Shown piece by piece: positions 36,885 to 45,848 of a stretch of DNA of 64,000 bases; position 1 is the first letter of the stretch; each line of letters starts with the position of its first letter. This DNA is from Pseudogulbenkiania ferrooxidans 2002. GTDB lineage: Bacteria > Pseudomonadota > Gammaproteobacteria > Burkholderiales > Chromobacteriaceae. Both the position numbers and the translations under genes were made by a program. A model generated the notes under the pieces. That model was not told the DNA's origin, made no database searches, and saw only the letters and a program-made list of their open reading frames with translations. The stretch lies in assembly GCF_000174355.1 (NCBI RefSeq), contig NZ_ACIS01000005.1, forward strand, positions 331,780 through 395,779, read 5' to 3'.

Positions 36885-38375
36885 TTACCTGCGGTCGTTG
36901 GTGGAAAGGTTGCTGGAGAGGCGGTTGCTGCTTGCATGCTGCGCATCCCATCCGCCCCCCAAAGCCCGGAAGGAGGCAATGGCGGCGCGCGCCGCCTCCG
37001 TTTCTGCCTGTGCCTTCGCGTCGCGCGCCTCCAGCAGCTTGCCATCGGCATCGAGCACCTCGATCAGGCTGACGACGCCGCCCTTGTAGGCGGCAAGCGA
37101 GTTTTCGCGCGCACGGGCGAGCGAGGATTCGCCCCGCGTCAGGATGCCGACCTGTGCCTCGCGTTTGACGAGGGCTTCGATGGCGTTCTCGACATCCTCG
37201 GTCGCCCGCAACACGGCCAGCCGGTAGGCCGCCAGGGCTTCGGCCTCCTGGCCACGTGCGGCGGCGATCTGCGCGTCGACGCGGCCGAAGTCGAACAGGC
37301 GCCAGCGCAGCCCGAGAACGCCTTGGGCCTGGCTGGCGGCCCCGGTGAAGAGGTTGCCGCTCGCTATCGCGGTGGCGCTGCCCAGCAGGGCGGCAAGCGA
37401 GAGCTTGGGGTAGTACTCCGAGACCACAACGCCGATGCGCGCATTGGCTGCCGCCAGGCGCCGCTCGGCGGCGATGAGGTCCGGCCTGCGCCGAATCAAC
37501 TCGGCCGGGGTGCCGGTCTCGGCCAGACCCGGAACGACCGGGACCGGCGCCACCGAAGCTAGCTCCGTGCGGTAGGTTCCCGGCTGCACCCCGAGCAGTA
37601 CGTCCAGTGCGTTCATTGCCGAATCGAGGCCGGCTTCCAGGACGGGAATCTGCGCCTCGGCCTGGGTGAGCGAACCCTCGGCCTGGTTCATCTGGAGCTC
37701 GGCGGCGACCCCCTTCCCGTACTGGAGCCGGACCATGGCGAACAACTGACGGCGGGTTTCCACTTGCTGCCGGGCGATCGCGATGCGCGCCTGCAAGCCC
37801 CGGATTGTGACGTACACATCCGCTGTCTGCGCGGCCACGGCCAGCCGTGTCGCCACCGCGCCGGCTTCGGATGCCTCGTACGCCGCGCGCGCCGCCTCCC
37901 GTCCTCGCCGCAGACCGCCGAACATGTCGATCTCCCAACTCGCATTGAGGTTGGCCTCGTAGGAGCTGCCGCTGCGATCGAAGCCGGGCGTGGCGTTGAG
38001 CACCTGCCCCAGCGGGGTCTCGACCGACTGGTAGCCTCGCGCTGCGGTTATACTCACGTTGGCCGCAGGAAGCAGCGCCGCATCGGCGTAGCGCAATGAC
38101 GCACGCGACTGGGCGACACGTGCCGCCGCTTGCGCGATGTCCAGGTTCTGGTCGAGGGCCAGCGCGACGAAGTGCGTCAGCAGCGGATCGTCGAAGGCGG
38201 CCCACCAGATCGTGAGGTCTGCCTTGTGCTTAACCTGCCGGTGATCGACGCCTTCCTGTCCGATAAAGGTGGGCGACAGGGCGATCTCGGGGCGTCTGTA
38301 GTCGGGGCCGACGGTGCAGCCCGTCAAGACGCCGACGCTCAGAAGAAGGGCGAGAGAACGGGGATGGGCGAGCAT
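36885..38375 (-). CDS. RND efflux outer-membrane lipoprotein (OprM/NodT family)
   Basis: 496 residues. A lipoprotein signal MLAHPRSLALLLSVGVLTGC (lipobox cysteine 20) is followed by TVGPDYRRPE, the usual OprM/NodT opening. The two halves repeat the long helical hairpin pattern (ARVAQSRASLRYADAALLPA; LAAANARIGVVVSEYYPKLS), as expected for trimeric outer-membrane channels. It is divergent from the tetR-MFP-RND genes and completes the tripartite pump. ATG at 38375 follows GAAGGACTCTC. Its promoter lies over the operator at 38407-38430. Confidence 0.92.
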   Translation of the reverse strand: MLAHPRSLALLLSVGVLTGCTVGPDYRRPEIALSPTFIGQEGVDHRQVKHKADLTIWWAAFDDPLLTHFVALALDQNLDIAQAAARVAQSRASLRYADAALLPAANVSITAARGYQSVETPLGQVLNATPGFDRSGSSYEANLNASWEIDMFGGLRRGREAARAAYEASEAGAVATRLAVAAQTADVYVTIRGLQARIAIARQQVETRRQLFAMVRLQYGKGVAAELQMNQAEGSLTQAEAQIPVLEAGLDSAMNALDVLLGVQPGTYRTELASVAPVPVVPGLAETGTPAELIRRRPDLIAAERRLAAANARIGVVVSEYYPKLSLAALLGSATAIASGNLFTGAASQAQGVLGLRWRLFDFGRVDAQIAAARGQEAEALAAYRLAVLRATEDVENAIEALVKREAQVGILTRGESSLARARENSLAAYKGGVVSLIEVLDADGKLLEARDAKAQAETEAARAAIASFRALGGGWDAQHASSNRLSSNLSTNDRR

Positions 38376-38406
38376 GAGAGTCCTTCGGGGGAGTTGAACC
38401 GTTTGC

Positions 38407-38430
38407 GTGACTATAGTCTAAATTGGTCAC
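38407..38430. promoter_or_regulatory. Candidate TetR operator 1 (divergent oprM-like / tetR)
   Basis: GTGACTAT-N8-TTGGTCAC, 24 bp, with the same layout as the site at 39107-39130. Half-sites differ from a perfect dyad at two or three bases. It lies 31 bp upstream of the lipoprotein start codon and 40 bp upstream of the tetR ATG. Confidence 0.7.
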
Positions 38431-38469
38431 TAGTTGTCAAGCTTTAGCATACGAGGTATTGTTTTCCCC

Positions 38470-39087
38470 ATGAATGAAATCGAGTCTTCCGCCCCGCAGA
38501 CGCGTGGCCCTGCCGACCATAGCGTTCGAGAACAGATCGTGGAGGCGGCCGGAGAACACTTCAGCCACTACGGCTACGAGAAGACCACGGTCTCCGACCT
38601 GGCCAAGGCGATCGGCTTTTCCAAGGCCTATATCTACAAGTTCTTCGACTCCAAGCAGGCCATCGGCGAGGCCATCTGCTCCAAGACCTTGAGTGCCATC
38701 GTCGTGGCGGTCGAAGAGGCCGTGGCAGGCGCATCCACCCCGACGGAAAAATTCCGCAGAATGTTCAAGGTCTTGGTGGCGACCGGCGTGAGCCTGTTCT
38801 TCAACGACCGCAAGCTGTACGACATCGCGGCGTATTCCGCCGGCGAGGGGTGGCCGTCTGCCCGCGCCTACTGCGAGCGCATCCAGCAGATCCTGACGGA
38901 GATCGTCCGCGAAGGGCGGGAGAGCGGCGAGTTCGAACGCAAGACACCGCTGGACGAGACGGTGCATGCTATCTATCTCGTCATGCTGCCCTTCGCGAAT
39001 CCGCTCCTGCTCCAGCACAACCTCGACCTCGTCGAGGACGCGCCTACACGACTTTCGAACCTGGTGCTGCGTAGCCTGGCGCCTTAG
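38470..39087 (+). CDS. TetR-family repressor of the RND efflux locus
   Basis: 205 residues. N-terminal TetR HTH: VREQIVEAAGEHFSHYGYEK and TTVSDLAKAIGFSKAYIYKFFDSK (about residues 18-62). The C-terminal ligand domain has no assigned ligand; its contacts are likely to be pump substrates. It is placed between the divergent outer-membrane gene and the pump genes, with twin 24-bp dyads in both promoter gaps, so it probably represses itself, the lipoprotein-SDR unit and the MFP-RND unit. ATG at 38470 is chosen at the start of the hydrophilic N-terminus; a TTG at 38434 is less likely. Confidence 0.88.
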   Translation: MNEIESSAPQTRGPADHSVREQIVEAAGEHFSHYGYEKTTVSDLAKAIGFSKAYIYKFFDSKQAIGEAICSKTLSAIVVAVEEAVAGASTPTEKFRRMFKVLVATGVSLFFNDRKLYDIAAYSAGEGWPSARAYCERIQQILTEIVREGRESGEFERKTPLDETVHAIYLVMLPFANPLLLQHNLDLVEDAPTRLSNLVLRSLAP

Positions 39088-39106
39088 GGTACTCCATGAG
39101 CACAAA

Positions 39107-39130
39107 GTGACCATTGACAAATATGGTCAC
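39107..39130 (+). promoter_or_regulatory. Candidate TetR operator 2 (MFP-RND promoter)
   Basis: Perfect inverted repeat GTGACCAT (39107-39114), eight-base spacer, ATGGTCAC (39123-39130). The -35-like TTGACA (39114-39119) lies within it, so a bound repressor would cover the promoter of the pump genes. Same form as the site at 38407-38430. Confidence 0.78.
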
Positions 39131-39170
39131 AAGTTAGAGCATGAAGACCTTCGTGTTTCCGGAGGTCGTC

Positions 39171-40292
39171 ATGCTTCAGCGCCGTACTATTCCCTTCCTC
39201 GCCGTCGTCGGTCTGTTGCCCTTAGCCCTGGCAGCGTGCAGCGACGCCACTTCTTCAATTGATCCGCGGACCCGAATTCCCGTCGTACGGGTGGGGGCGG
39301 TAGAGGCCGCCGTCCAGGCCGAGCGCTCATTCACCGGCATTGTTGCGGCGCGGGTGCAGAGCGACCTGGGTTTCCGCGTTCCCGGCAAGGTCCTGGAGCG
39401 CCTGGTCGATACCGGGCAGGCCGTCAAGCGTGGCCAGCCGCTGATGCGCATCGACCCCACCGACTTGAAGCTCGCCACGCGCGCCCACGACGAGGCGGTT
39501 GCCGCCGCCACGGCGCGCGCGCGCCAGACCGCGGAGGACGAGGCGAGGTACCGCGACCTCGTCTCGGCGGGTGCGGTGTCGGCCTCGGCCTACGACAAGA
39601 TCAAGACCGCCGCCCAGTCGGCAAGGGCGGAGCTCAATGCGGCCCAGGCCCAGGCCGACGTGGCGCGCAACGAAACCAGCTACACGGTCCTGCTTGCCGA
39701 CGCGGACGGCGTGGTGGTGGAGACCCTGGCGGAGCCGGGCCAGGTCGTCAGTGCCGGGCAGGTTGTCGTTCGTGTGGCGCATGCCGGGCGCCGCGAAGCA
39801 GTCATCGAGCTCCCCGAAGCCCTGCGTCCGGCGGTCGGATCCGTGGCGCGCGCGGCCTTGTATGGCAGCGGGCTCACGGGCGCGGCGAAACTGCGCCAGT
39901 TGTCGGATGCCGCCAACCGTGAGACGCGCACCTTCGAGGCGCGCTACGTGCTGGAGGACCGTCTGGCGGACGCGCCGCTGGGCTCGACCGTCTCCATTCG
40001 CATCCCGCACGACCGCTCCGCTCCGGCACTGCGGGTACCCATCGGCGCGATCGTCGATCCCGGCAAAGGCCCCGGCGTATGGCTGGTCGAAGGGAAGGCG
40101 CCTCGGGTCACCTGGCGCGCCGTGCAGGTAACCGGCCTCAGTGACGAAGCCACCGCGGTCGTCGGTGGCCTCGCGGCGGGCGATCGCGTCGTCGTGCTCG
40201 GAGCCCATCTGCTGCACGAAGGTGAGCAGGTACGACTGGCTGACGGCAAAGCCGCGCAAAGCGTGGCGGCGGCCAGCGGGGAGGGGAAATGA
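39171..40292 (+). CDS. RND efflux periplasmic adaptor (membrane fusion lipoprotein)
   Basis: 373 residues. Lipoprotein signal ending LPLALAAC (Cys23). Barrel-sandwich halves SDLGFRVPGKVLERLVDTGQ and VLLADADGVVVETLAEPGQV flank an alpha-hairpin of about 80 residues, then beta-barrel and membrane-proximal parts (VPIGAIVDPGKGPGVWLV). It links the inner-membrane pump to the outer-membrane lipoprotein. ATG at 39171 follows GGAGG; an in-frame ATG at 39141 lacks a site. Stop overlaps the pump start (ATGA). Confidence 0.92.
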   Translation: MLQRRTIPFLAVVGLLPLALAACSDATSSIDPRTRIPVVRVGAVEAAVQAERSFTGIVAARVQSDLGFRVPGKVLERLVDTGQAVKRGQPLMRIDPTDLKLATRAHDEAVAAATARARQTAEDEARYRDLVSAGAVSASAYDKIKTAAQSARAELNAAQAQADVARNETSYTVLLADADGVVVETLAEPGQVVSAGQVVVRVAHAGRREAVIELPEALRPAVGSVARAALYGSGLTGAAKLRQLSDAANRETRTFEARYVLEDRLADAPLGSTVSIRIPHDRSAPALRVPIGAIVDPGKGPGVWLVEGKAPRVTWRAVQVTGLSDEATAVVGGLAAGDRVVVLGAHLLHEGEQVRLADGKAAQSVAAASGEGK

Positions 40293-43200
40293 GCGCCTTC
40301 AACCTCTCTGCCCTCGCGGTACGCGAGCGCTCGGTCACCCTGTTCTTGATGCTGGCCATCTTCATCGCCGGGATCGTGGCCTTTCTGACGCTGGGCCGGG
40401 CGGAGGATCCCGCCTTTACCGTCAAGCAGATGACCGTGGTCACCGCCTGGCCCGGCGCTACGGCAAAGGAGATGGAAGAACTGGTCGCCGAGCCCCTGGA
40501 AAAGCGCATGCAGGAACTGCGCTGGTATGACCGGACCGAGACCTTTACGCGACCGGGCCTGGCCTTCACCACGGTGTTCCTGCTCGACAGCACGCCCCCC
40601 GCGGAGGTCCCCGAGCAGTTCTATCAGGGGCGCAAGAAACTCGGCGACGAGGCCGGCAAGCTGCCGCGTGGCGTCATCGGCCCGATGGTGAACGACGAAT
40701 ACGCCGACGTGACCTTTGCACTCTATGCCTTGAAAGCGAAGGGTGAGGCCCATCGGCACCTGGTGCGCGACGCGGAGACCCTGCGCCAGCGCCTGCTTCA
40801 CGTGGCGGGCGTCAAGAAGGTGAACATCATCGGCGAGCAGGCCGAACGGATCTTCGTCGAGTTCTCCCATGACCGCCTCGCGACCCTGGGCGTCTCCCCA
40901 CGCGACCTCTTCGCAGCGCTGAACGGGCGCAACGTCATGACGCCCGCCGGCTCGATCGACGCCAAGGGCCCACAGGTCTTCATCCGGCTGGACGGCGCCA
41001 TCGACGATCTGGAGGCGATCCGGAATACGCCCGTCGCGGCGCGGGGCCGTACGCTGAAGCTCGGCGACATCGCCGAGGTGAAGCGGGGCTACGAGGATCC
41101 GGCCACCTTCCTCATCCGCAACAACGGCGAACCGGCCTTGCTGCTCGGCGTGGTCATGCGCGAGGGTTGGAACGGCCTCGATCTCGGCCGCGCGCTGGAG
41201 ACGGAAGCGGCGGCGATCAACGCCGAGATGCCGCTCGGCATGAGCCTCACCAAGGTCACGGACCAATCGGTCAATATCCACTCGGCCGTCGACGAGTTCA
41301 TGCTCAAGTTCTTCGTTGCCCTCGGCGTGGTGATGCTGGTGGGTTTCCTCAGCATGGGATGGCGCGCCGGCATCGTGGTCTCGGCAGCGGTTCCCCTGAC
41401 CCTGGCCGCGGTCTTCGTCATCATGGCGGCCACCGGCAAGAACTTCGACCGGATCACGCTGGGCTCCCTGATCCTCGCCCTGGGGCTACTGGTCGACGAC
41501 GCGATCATCGCCATCGAGATGATGGTGGTGAAGATGGAGGAGGGCTACGACCGCATCCGCGCGGCGGCCTATGCGTGGAGCCATACCGCCGCGCCCATGC
41601 TTTCCGGAACCCTGGTGACGGCGATCGGCTTCATGCCGAACGGCTTCGCCAAGTCGACCGCCGGCGAGTACGCCGGCAACATGTTCTGGATCGTCGGCAT
41701 TGCGCTGATCACGTCGTGGATCGTCGCTGTCGTGTTCACGCCCTACCTGGGGGTGAAGCTGCTCCCGAACTTCAAGCAACACGAGGGCGGGAACGCGGCG
41801 ATCTACGCGACCCCGCACTACGAGCGCTTCCGCCGCCTTCTTGGATCGGTGATCCGGCGAAAATGGCTGGTTGCGGCGGGCGTGGTCGGTGCCTTGTTCG
41901 TCGCGGTCCTGGGCATGGACGTGGTCAACAAGCAATTCTTTCCGACTTCCGATCGGCCCGAGGTGCTGGTCGAAGTCCAGATGCCGTATGGCACCTCGAT
42001 CCAGCAGACGAGTGCGGTGACCGCCAAGGTCGAGGCCTGGCTGGCCAGGCAGCCGGAAGCGAAGATCGTGACGGCCTACGTCGGACAGGGGGCGCCGCGC
42101 TTCTACCTCGCCATGGCGCCGGAGTTGCCCGATCCTTCGTTCGCGAAGATCGTCGTCCTGACGGACAACCAGGCGGCGCGTGAGGCGCTCAAGCTCAGGC
42201 TGCGGCAGGCGGTGGCCGACGGTCTGGCACCGGAGGCGCGCGTGCGGGTGGCCCAGTTGGTGTTTGGCCCGTACTCGCCGTTCCCCGTGGCCTTCCGCGT
42301 GATGGGGCCCGATCCCGACAAGCTGCGCGACATCGCGGCACAGGTGCGTGCCGTGATGCAGGCCTCTTCCCAGATGCGTACGGTCAATACCGACTGGGGC
42401 GAGCGCGTGCCCACGCTGCGTTTCTCGCTCGATCAGGACCGGCTCCAGAGCCTTGGTTTGAGCTCCAGCGACGTGGCCCAACAGCTTCAGTTCCTGTTGA
42501 ACGGCATCCCGATTACCGAGGTGCGCGAGGACATCCGCTCGGTACAGGTCGAAGCCCGTTCAGCCGGCAACACGCGGCTCGATCCGGGCAAGATCGCCGA
42601 TTTCACCCTGGTCGGAGCGGCCGGCCAGCGGATTCCGCTGTCGCAGATCGGAACGGTGAACGTCCACATGGAAGACCCCATCCTGCGCCGCCGCGATCGC
42701 ACGCCGACGATCACCGTGCGCGGAGACATTGCCGAGGGCTTGCAGCCGCCGGACGTATCCACCGCCGTATGGAAGGATCTTCAGCCCGTCATCGCCAAGC
42801 TCCCGGCCGGCTACCGGATCGAGCAGGGCGGTTCCATCGAGGAATCCGGCAAGGCGAACCGCGCCATGGCGCCGATCTTCCCCATCATGATCGCCCTGAC
42901 GCTGATCACGATCATCTTCCAGGTCCGGTCGATCTCTGCGATGACGATGGTGTTCGCCACCGCGCCGCTGGGCCTGATCGGGGTCGTGCCCACCCTGCTG
43001 TTGTTCCGGCAGCCGTTCGGCATCAACGCGCTGGTCGGTCTGATTGCGCTGTCCGGAATCCTGATGCGCAACACGCTGATATTGATAGGACAGATTCGTG
43101 AAAACGAACAGGCCGGACTCGATCCATTCCGTGCGGTTATCGAAGCCACCGTGCAGCGCGCCCGCCCGGTCATCCTGACCGCACTCGCCGCCATCCTGGC

Positions 43201-43390
43201 GTTCATCCCGCTGACCCATTCGGTGTTCTGGGGGACGCTGGCCTACACCTTGATCGGCGGCACCTTCGCCGGGACGGTTCTGACCCTGGTGTTCTTGCCG
43301 GCCTTGTACTCGATCTGGTTCAAAATCAGGCCGACGGCGGCGGAGGGGCACGCCGCTCCTACGATACGAACGGAACCTGCTGCAGACTAG
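40289..43390 (+). CDS. RND-family efflux transporter, inner-membrane pump
   Basis: 1033 residues, normal RND length: twelve membrane segments with two large periplasmic loops. N-terminus NLSALAVRERSVTLFLMLAI; the proton-relay aspartates D403-D404 in LALGLLVDDAIIAIEMM on helix 4. The MFP-like AcrB/TriC/VexF-type hydrophobic-compound group is more likely than heavy-metal CusA, because no metal-binding Met pattern is evident. It works with the adaptor upstream and the OprM-like lipoprotein across the divergent promoter. Substrate unknown. Start is coupled to the adaptor gene. Confidence 0.93.
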   Translation: MSAFNLSALAVRERSVTLFLMLAIFIAGIVAFLTLGRAEDPAFTVKQMTVVTAWPGATAKEMEELVAEPLEKRMQELRWYDRTETFTRPGLAFTTVFLLDSTPPAEVPEQFYQGRKKLGDEAGKLPRGVIGPMVNDEYADVTFALYALKAKGEAHRHLVRDAETLRQRLLHVAGVKKVNIIGEQAERIFVEFSHDRLATLGVSPRDLFAALNGRNVMTPAGSIDAKGPQVFIRLDGAIDDLEAIRNTPVAARGRTLKLGDIAEVKRGYEDPATFLIRNNGEPALLLGVVMREGWNGLDLGRALETEAAAINAEMPLGMSLTKVTDQSVNIHSAVDEFMLKFFVALGVVMLVGFLSMGWRAGIVVSAAVPLTLAAVFVIMAATGKNFDRITLGSLILALGLLVDDAIIAIEMMVVKMEEGYDRIRAAAYAWSHTAAPMLSGTLVTAIGFMPNGFAKSTAGEYAGNMFWIVGIALITSWIVAVVFTPYLGVKLLPNFKQHEGGNAAIYATPHYERFRRLLGSVIRRKWLVAAGVVGALFVAVLGMDVVNKQFFPTSDRPEVLVEVQMPYGTSIQQTSAVTAKVEAWLARQPEAKIVTAYVGQGAPRFYLAMAPELPDPSFAKIVVLTDNQAAREALKLRLRQAVADGLAPEARVRVAQLVFGPYSPFPVAFRVMGPDPDKLRDIAAQVRAVMQASSQMRTVNTDWGERVPTLRFSLDQDRLQSLGLSSSDVAQQLQFLLNGIPITEVREDIRSVQVEARSAGNTRLDPGKIADFTLVGAAGQRIPLSQIGTVNVHMEDPILRRRDRTPTITVRGDIAEGLQPPDVSTAVWKDLQPVIAKLPAGYRIEQGGSIEESGKANRAMAPIFPIMIALTLITIIFQVRSISAMTMVFATAPLGLIGVVPTLLLFRQPFGINALVGLIALSGILMRNTLILIGQIRENEQAGLDPFRAVIEATVQRARPVILTALAAILAFIPLTHSVFWGTLAYTLIGGTFAGTVLTLVFLPALYSIWFKIRPTAAEGHAAPTIRTEPAAD

Positions 43391-43513
43391 CTGAAGGAAT
43401 CGGCGCGCCGGCCCCGCAGCGGTTGCCGGTGTGCCACCACTACATTTCACTTCATGAGCGCAGACGGAAGCCAGCTACGCGAGATCAATCACCTCATCGG
43501 CTTCTGGGGTTAT

Positions 43514-43532
43514 CCGGCCGGTTGTCGGCCGG
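43514..43532. terminator. Hairpin between convergent RND and LysR genes
   Basis: CCGGCCG (43514-43520), loop GTTGT, CGGCCGG (43526-43532). A perfect seven-pair stem, but no T tract follows on either strand. It lies in the 152-bp gap between the pump gene and a convergent regulator. Confidence 0.4.
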
Positions 43533-43542
43533 GCATTTCCAC

Positions 43543-44499
43543 TCAAGCCGACGCCGCCACCGCGCCCGATTGGCTAGCCGCTGGCTCCATACCCTCCCGC
43601 CCAGCCTGCTCCAGCAGCCACTCGCGGAACACGCGTACCTTGTAGAGGTCGGCCTTGGTGGCCGGGTGCACCAGGTAGTAGGCGTGCTGGCTGCGCACCG
43701 GCTTGTCGAGCGCCAGCACCAGCCGTCCGCTCTGCAGCTCTTCCTCCACCAGGAAGTGCGGCAGCACCGCGATGCCGAGCCCCGCCACGGCGGCCTGGAT
43801 CACCATGAAGAAGTGCTCGAAGCGCGGGCCACTCAACAACCCCGCCTCATTTCCCGTCAAGCCCTCGATGCCGGCCGCGTGCAGCCAGTCGTTCCACGCC
43901 TGCGGCCGCGTGGTGTGTTGCAGCAGCGTGTAGGCGAGGATCTCGCGCACGTCGTCGAGGTGCGGTCGCCCGCCGAGCAGGGCCGGCGCGCACACCGGCA
44001 CGATGTCTTCGCCCATCAACCGGTGGCAGATCGCGCCCGGCCACAGCGCCGGGCCGAAGTGGATCGCCACGTCGGCCTCCACCTTGTCGAAATCGAACGG
44101 CCGCACCTGGGTGACCAGGTTGAGCTGGATGTCCGGGTAGCGCGCCGCGAAGTCGCCCAGCCGCGGCACCAGCCAGCGCGAGCCGAAGGTGGGCAACATG
44201 GCGATGGTAAGCATGCCGCCTTCGCCGCTATAGGCCATCAGTTGCAGCGTGGCGGCCTCGGCGCGGTCCAGCACGTCCTGCACCGCGGCGGCGTAGGCTT
44301 CGCCGGCCACGGTCAGCACCAGGCGCTGCTTGACGCGCTCGAACAGCGGCCGGCCGATGAAATCTTCCAGCGCGCGGATCTGGCGGCTCACGGCGCTTTG
44401 CGTCAGGTTCAGCTCTTCGGCGGCGCGGGTAAAGCTCAGGTGACGGACGGCGGCCTCGAAACATTGCAGGGCCATCAGCGAGGGCAGGGTTCGACGCAT
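43543..44499 (-). CDS. LysR-family regulator (GcvA-like)
   Basis: 318 residues. HTH at the N-terminus (LMALQCFEAAVRHLSFTRAA, recognition helix NLTQSAVSRQIRALE), then the LysR effector domain with WLVPRLGDFAARYPDIQLNL and VEADVAIHFGPALWPG, close to the GcvA group. It is divergent from the DUF1338 gene over a 151-bp gap, so that gene is its most likely target. Effector unknown. Start MRRTLPSLMALQ at 44499. Confidence 0.85.
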   Translation of the reverse strand: MRRTLPSLMALQCFEAAVRHLSFTRAAEELNLTQSAVSRQIRALEDFIGRPLFERVKQRLVLTVAGEAYAAAVQDVLDRAEAATLQLMAYSGEGGMLTIAMLPTFGSRWLVPRLGDFAARYPDIQLNLVTQVRPFDFDKVEADVAIHFGPALWPGAICHRLMGEDIVPVCAPALLGGRPHLDDVREILAYTLLQHTTRPQAWNDWLHAAGIEGLTGNEAGLLSGPRFEHFFMVIQAAVAGLGIAVLPHFLVEEELQSGRLVLALDKPVRSQHAYYLVHPATKADLYKVRVFREWLLEQAGREGMEPAASQSGAVAASA

Positions 44500-44650
44500 G
44501 GTAGTTGATGAGTTTTCAGAATGAAGTCAGCAGAATACATCGCTTGAGCCAAGCCGTAAAAAAATCGAGACTTTGCTTATCGTGCGGCAGCGACAGCGGG
44601 GTGGGCCCGCTGCCTCGAACTGCCCGAAACAGAATAAGAGGCATTCCGTA

Positions 44651-45703
44651 ATGGCACACGTCAACGCGAACGTAGAAACCAGCCAACTGTGGCAGCTGCT
44701 CGAAGCCGTCGCCGGCCAGGCCAGCACGCGCGGCCTGTTCAATATGATCGAGGTCGACGACACCCTGCTCACGGCCGCGGTGCGCCCCGCCACCGTGCCG
44801 CGCGTGGTGCTGGCCCAGGCCATGAACATGCTGCTGTTCGCCAAGAACCTGGAAGCCGTGCCGGAAGGCAAGACCTACGTCACCGCCAAGTTGGCCGAAG
44901 GCGGCAAGGTGGTGTTCGACCACGGCGCACTGCGCACCGTCACCGCCGCCGACACCGGCGCTCTGCCGATGGGCGAGCAGGCGTTCAAGCGCTTTCTCGA
45001 GCCGCTGGGCTTCGCCGTGGCCGGCGTCTACCCGCTGCCGCGCCTGAAGATGACCGGTCGCGCCTACTGCCACCAGGACGCGCCAGAAGTGGTAGCCCAG
45101 TTCTTCGTCTCCGAACTGCACGCCGACCAGTTCTCCCCGGCCTTCCAGGCGGCGGCGAACGAAGTACTGGGCAGTTCGCGCGACCCGCTCTCCGAGCGCG
45201 CCAAGGAACTACTGACGAAGCTCGCCGACGCCCGCGCGCAGCCGTTTGCCGAGGCGGTCGAACTGCTGCCGGAGCTGGTGGGCTGTTTCGACGTGCAGCA
45301 CGCCACCCCGCGCCTCGCCGCCTACCAGACCCTGCTGGAAGAATCGGCCGAGATGGCGTGGATCGCCACCGAGGGCAACGCCTTCAACCACGCCACCGAC
45401 CATGTCGAGGACGTGTTCGCCGTGGCCGACGCACTGCGCGCCCAGGGCCTGCCGATCAAGGACAAGGTCGAGGTCTCCGCCGCCGGTTCGGTGCGCCAGA
45501 CCGCGTTCAAGGCCACCCGCGTCGAGCGCGAATTCATCGCCGCCGACGGCACGCGCGTGACGCGCGTGGTGCCGGGCTCGTTCTACGAATTTATCACCCG
45601 CGACCGCATCGTCGACCCGGCCAGCGGCGAGAGCAAGCTCGACCTGCGCTTCGACAGCTCCAACGCGCAGGGCATTTTCAAGATGACGGCCGCCGCCTGC
45701 TGA
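44651..45703 (+). CDS. DUF1338 / 2-oxoadipate dioxygenase-decarboxylase-like (HglS family)
   Basis: 350 residues. It matches the DUF1338 family in tracts such as TRGLFNMIEVDDTLLTAAVR and AFNHATDHVEDVFAVADALR, with histidines placed as metal ligands. Characterised members (HglS/YdcJ) are Fe(II) enzymes that turn 2-oxoadipate into D-2-hydroxyglutarate in lysine catabolism. Whether this shorter member has that activity is not known. ATG at 44651 follows AAGAGG. A strong terminator ends the transcript. Divergent LysR gene upstream. Confidence 0.75.
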   Translation: MAHVNANVETSQLWQLLEAVAGQASTRGLFNMIEVDDTLLTAAVRPATVPRVVLAQAMNMLLFAKNLEAVPEGKTYVTAKLAEGGKVVFDHGALRTVTAADTGALPMGEQAFKRFLEPLGFAVAGVYPLPRLKMTGRAYCHQDAPEVVAQFFVSELHADQFSPAFQAAANEVLGSSRDPLSERAKELLTKLADARAQPFAEAVELLPELVGCFDVQHATPRLAAYQTLLEESAEMAWIATEGNAFNHATDHVEDVFAVADALRAQGLPIKDKVEVSAAGSVRQTAFKATRVEREFIAADGTRVTRVVPGSFYEFITRDRIVDPASGESKLDLRFDSSNAQGIFKMTAAAC

Positions 45704-45720
45704 GAACCTGTTCCCTCAAG

Positions 45721-45787
45721 CGGCAGCGCCTTGGCATCTTGGGCACGTGCAGGCTGGCGCCAGCCGTCCTGCACGCGCAAGGTGCCG
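45721..45787. repeat. Palindromic extragenic element sharing its left arm with the 34.15-kb region
   Basis: Inner stem GTGCAGG (45747-45753) / CCTGCAC (45768-45774); outer arms CGGCAGCGCCTTG (45721-45733) and CAAGGTGCCG (45778-45787). The left part GCGCCTTGGCATC-TG-G-AC is found again at about 34150-34170, next to the 79-bp element there. Both copies lie just after stop codons. Confidence 0.6.
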
Positions 45788-45818
45788 CAAAGAACTTCCC
45801 TGGACCGGAAGCCCGTAC

Positions 45819-45848
45819 GGCCCGCGCTTCGGTGCGGGCCCTTTTTTT
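45819..45848 (+). terminator. Intrinsic terminator of the DUF1338 gene
   Basis: GGCCCGC (45819-45825), loop GCTTCGGT, GCGGGCC (45834-45840), then C and seven Ts. Strong. The remaining gap to 46036 contains only a 30-codon frame (45921-46013) without ribosome site, which I do not call as a gene. Confidence 0.9.
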
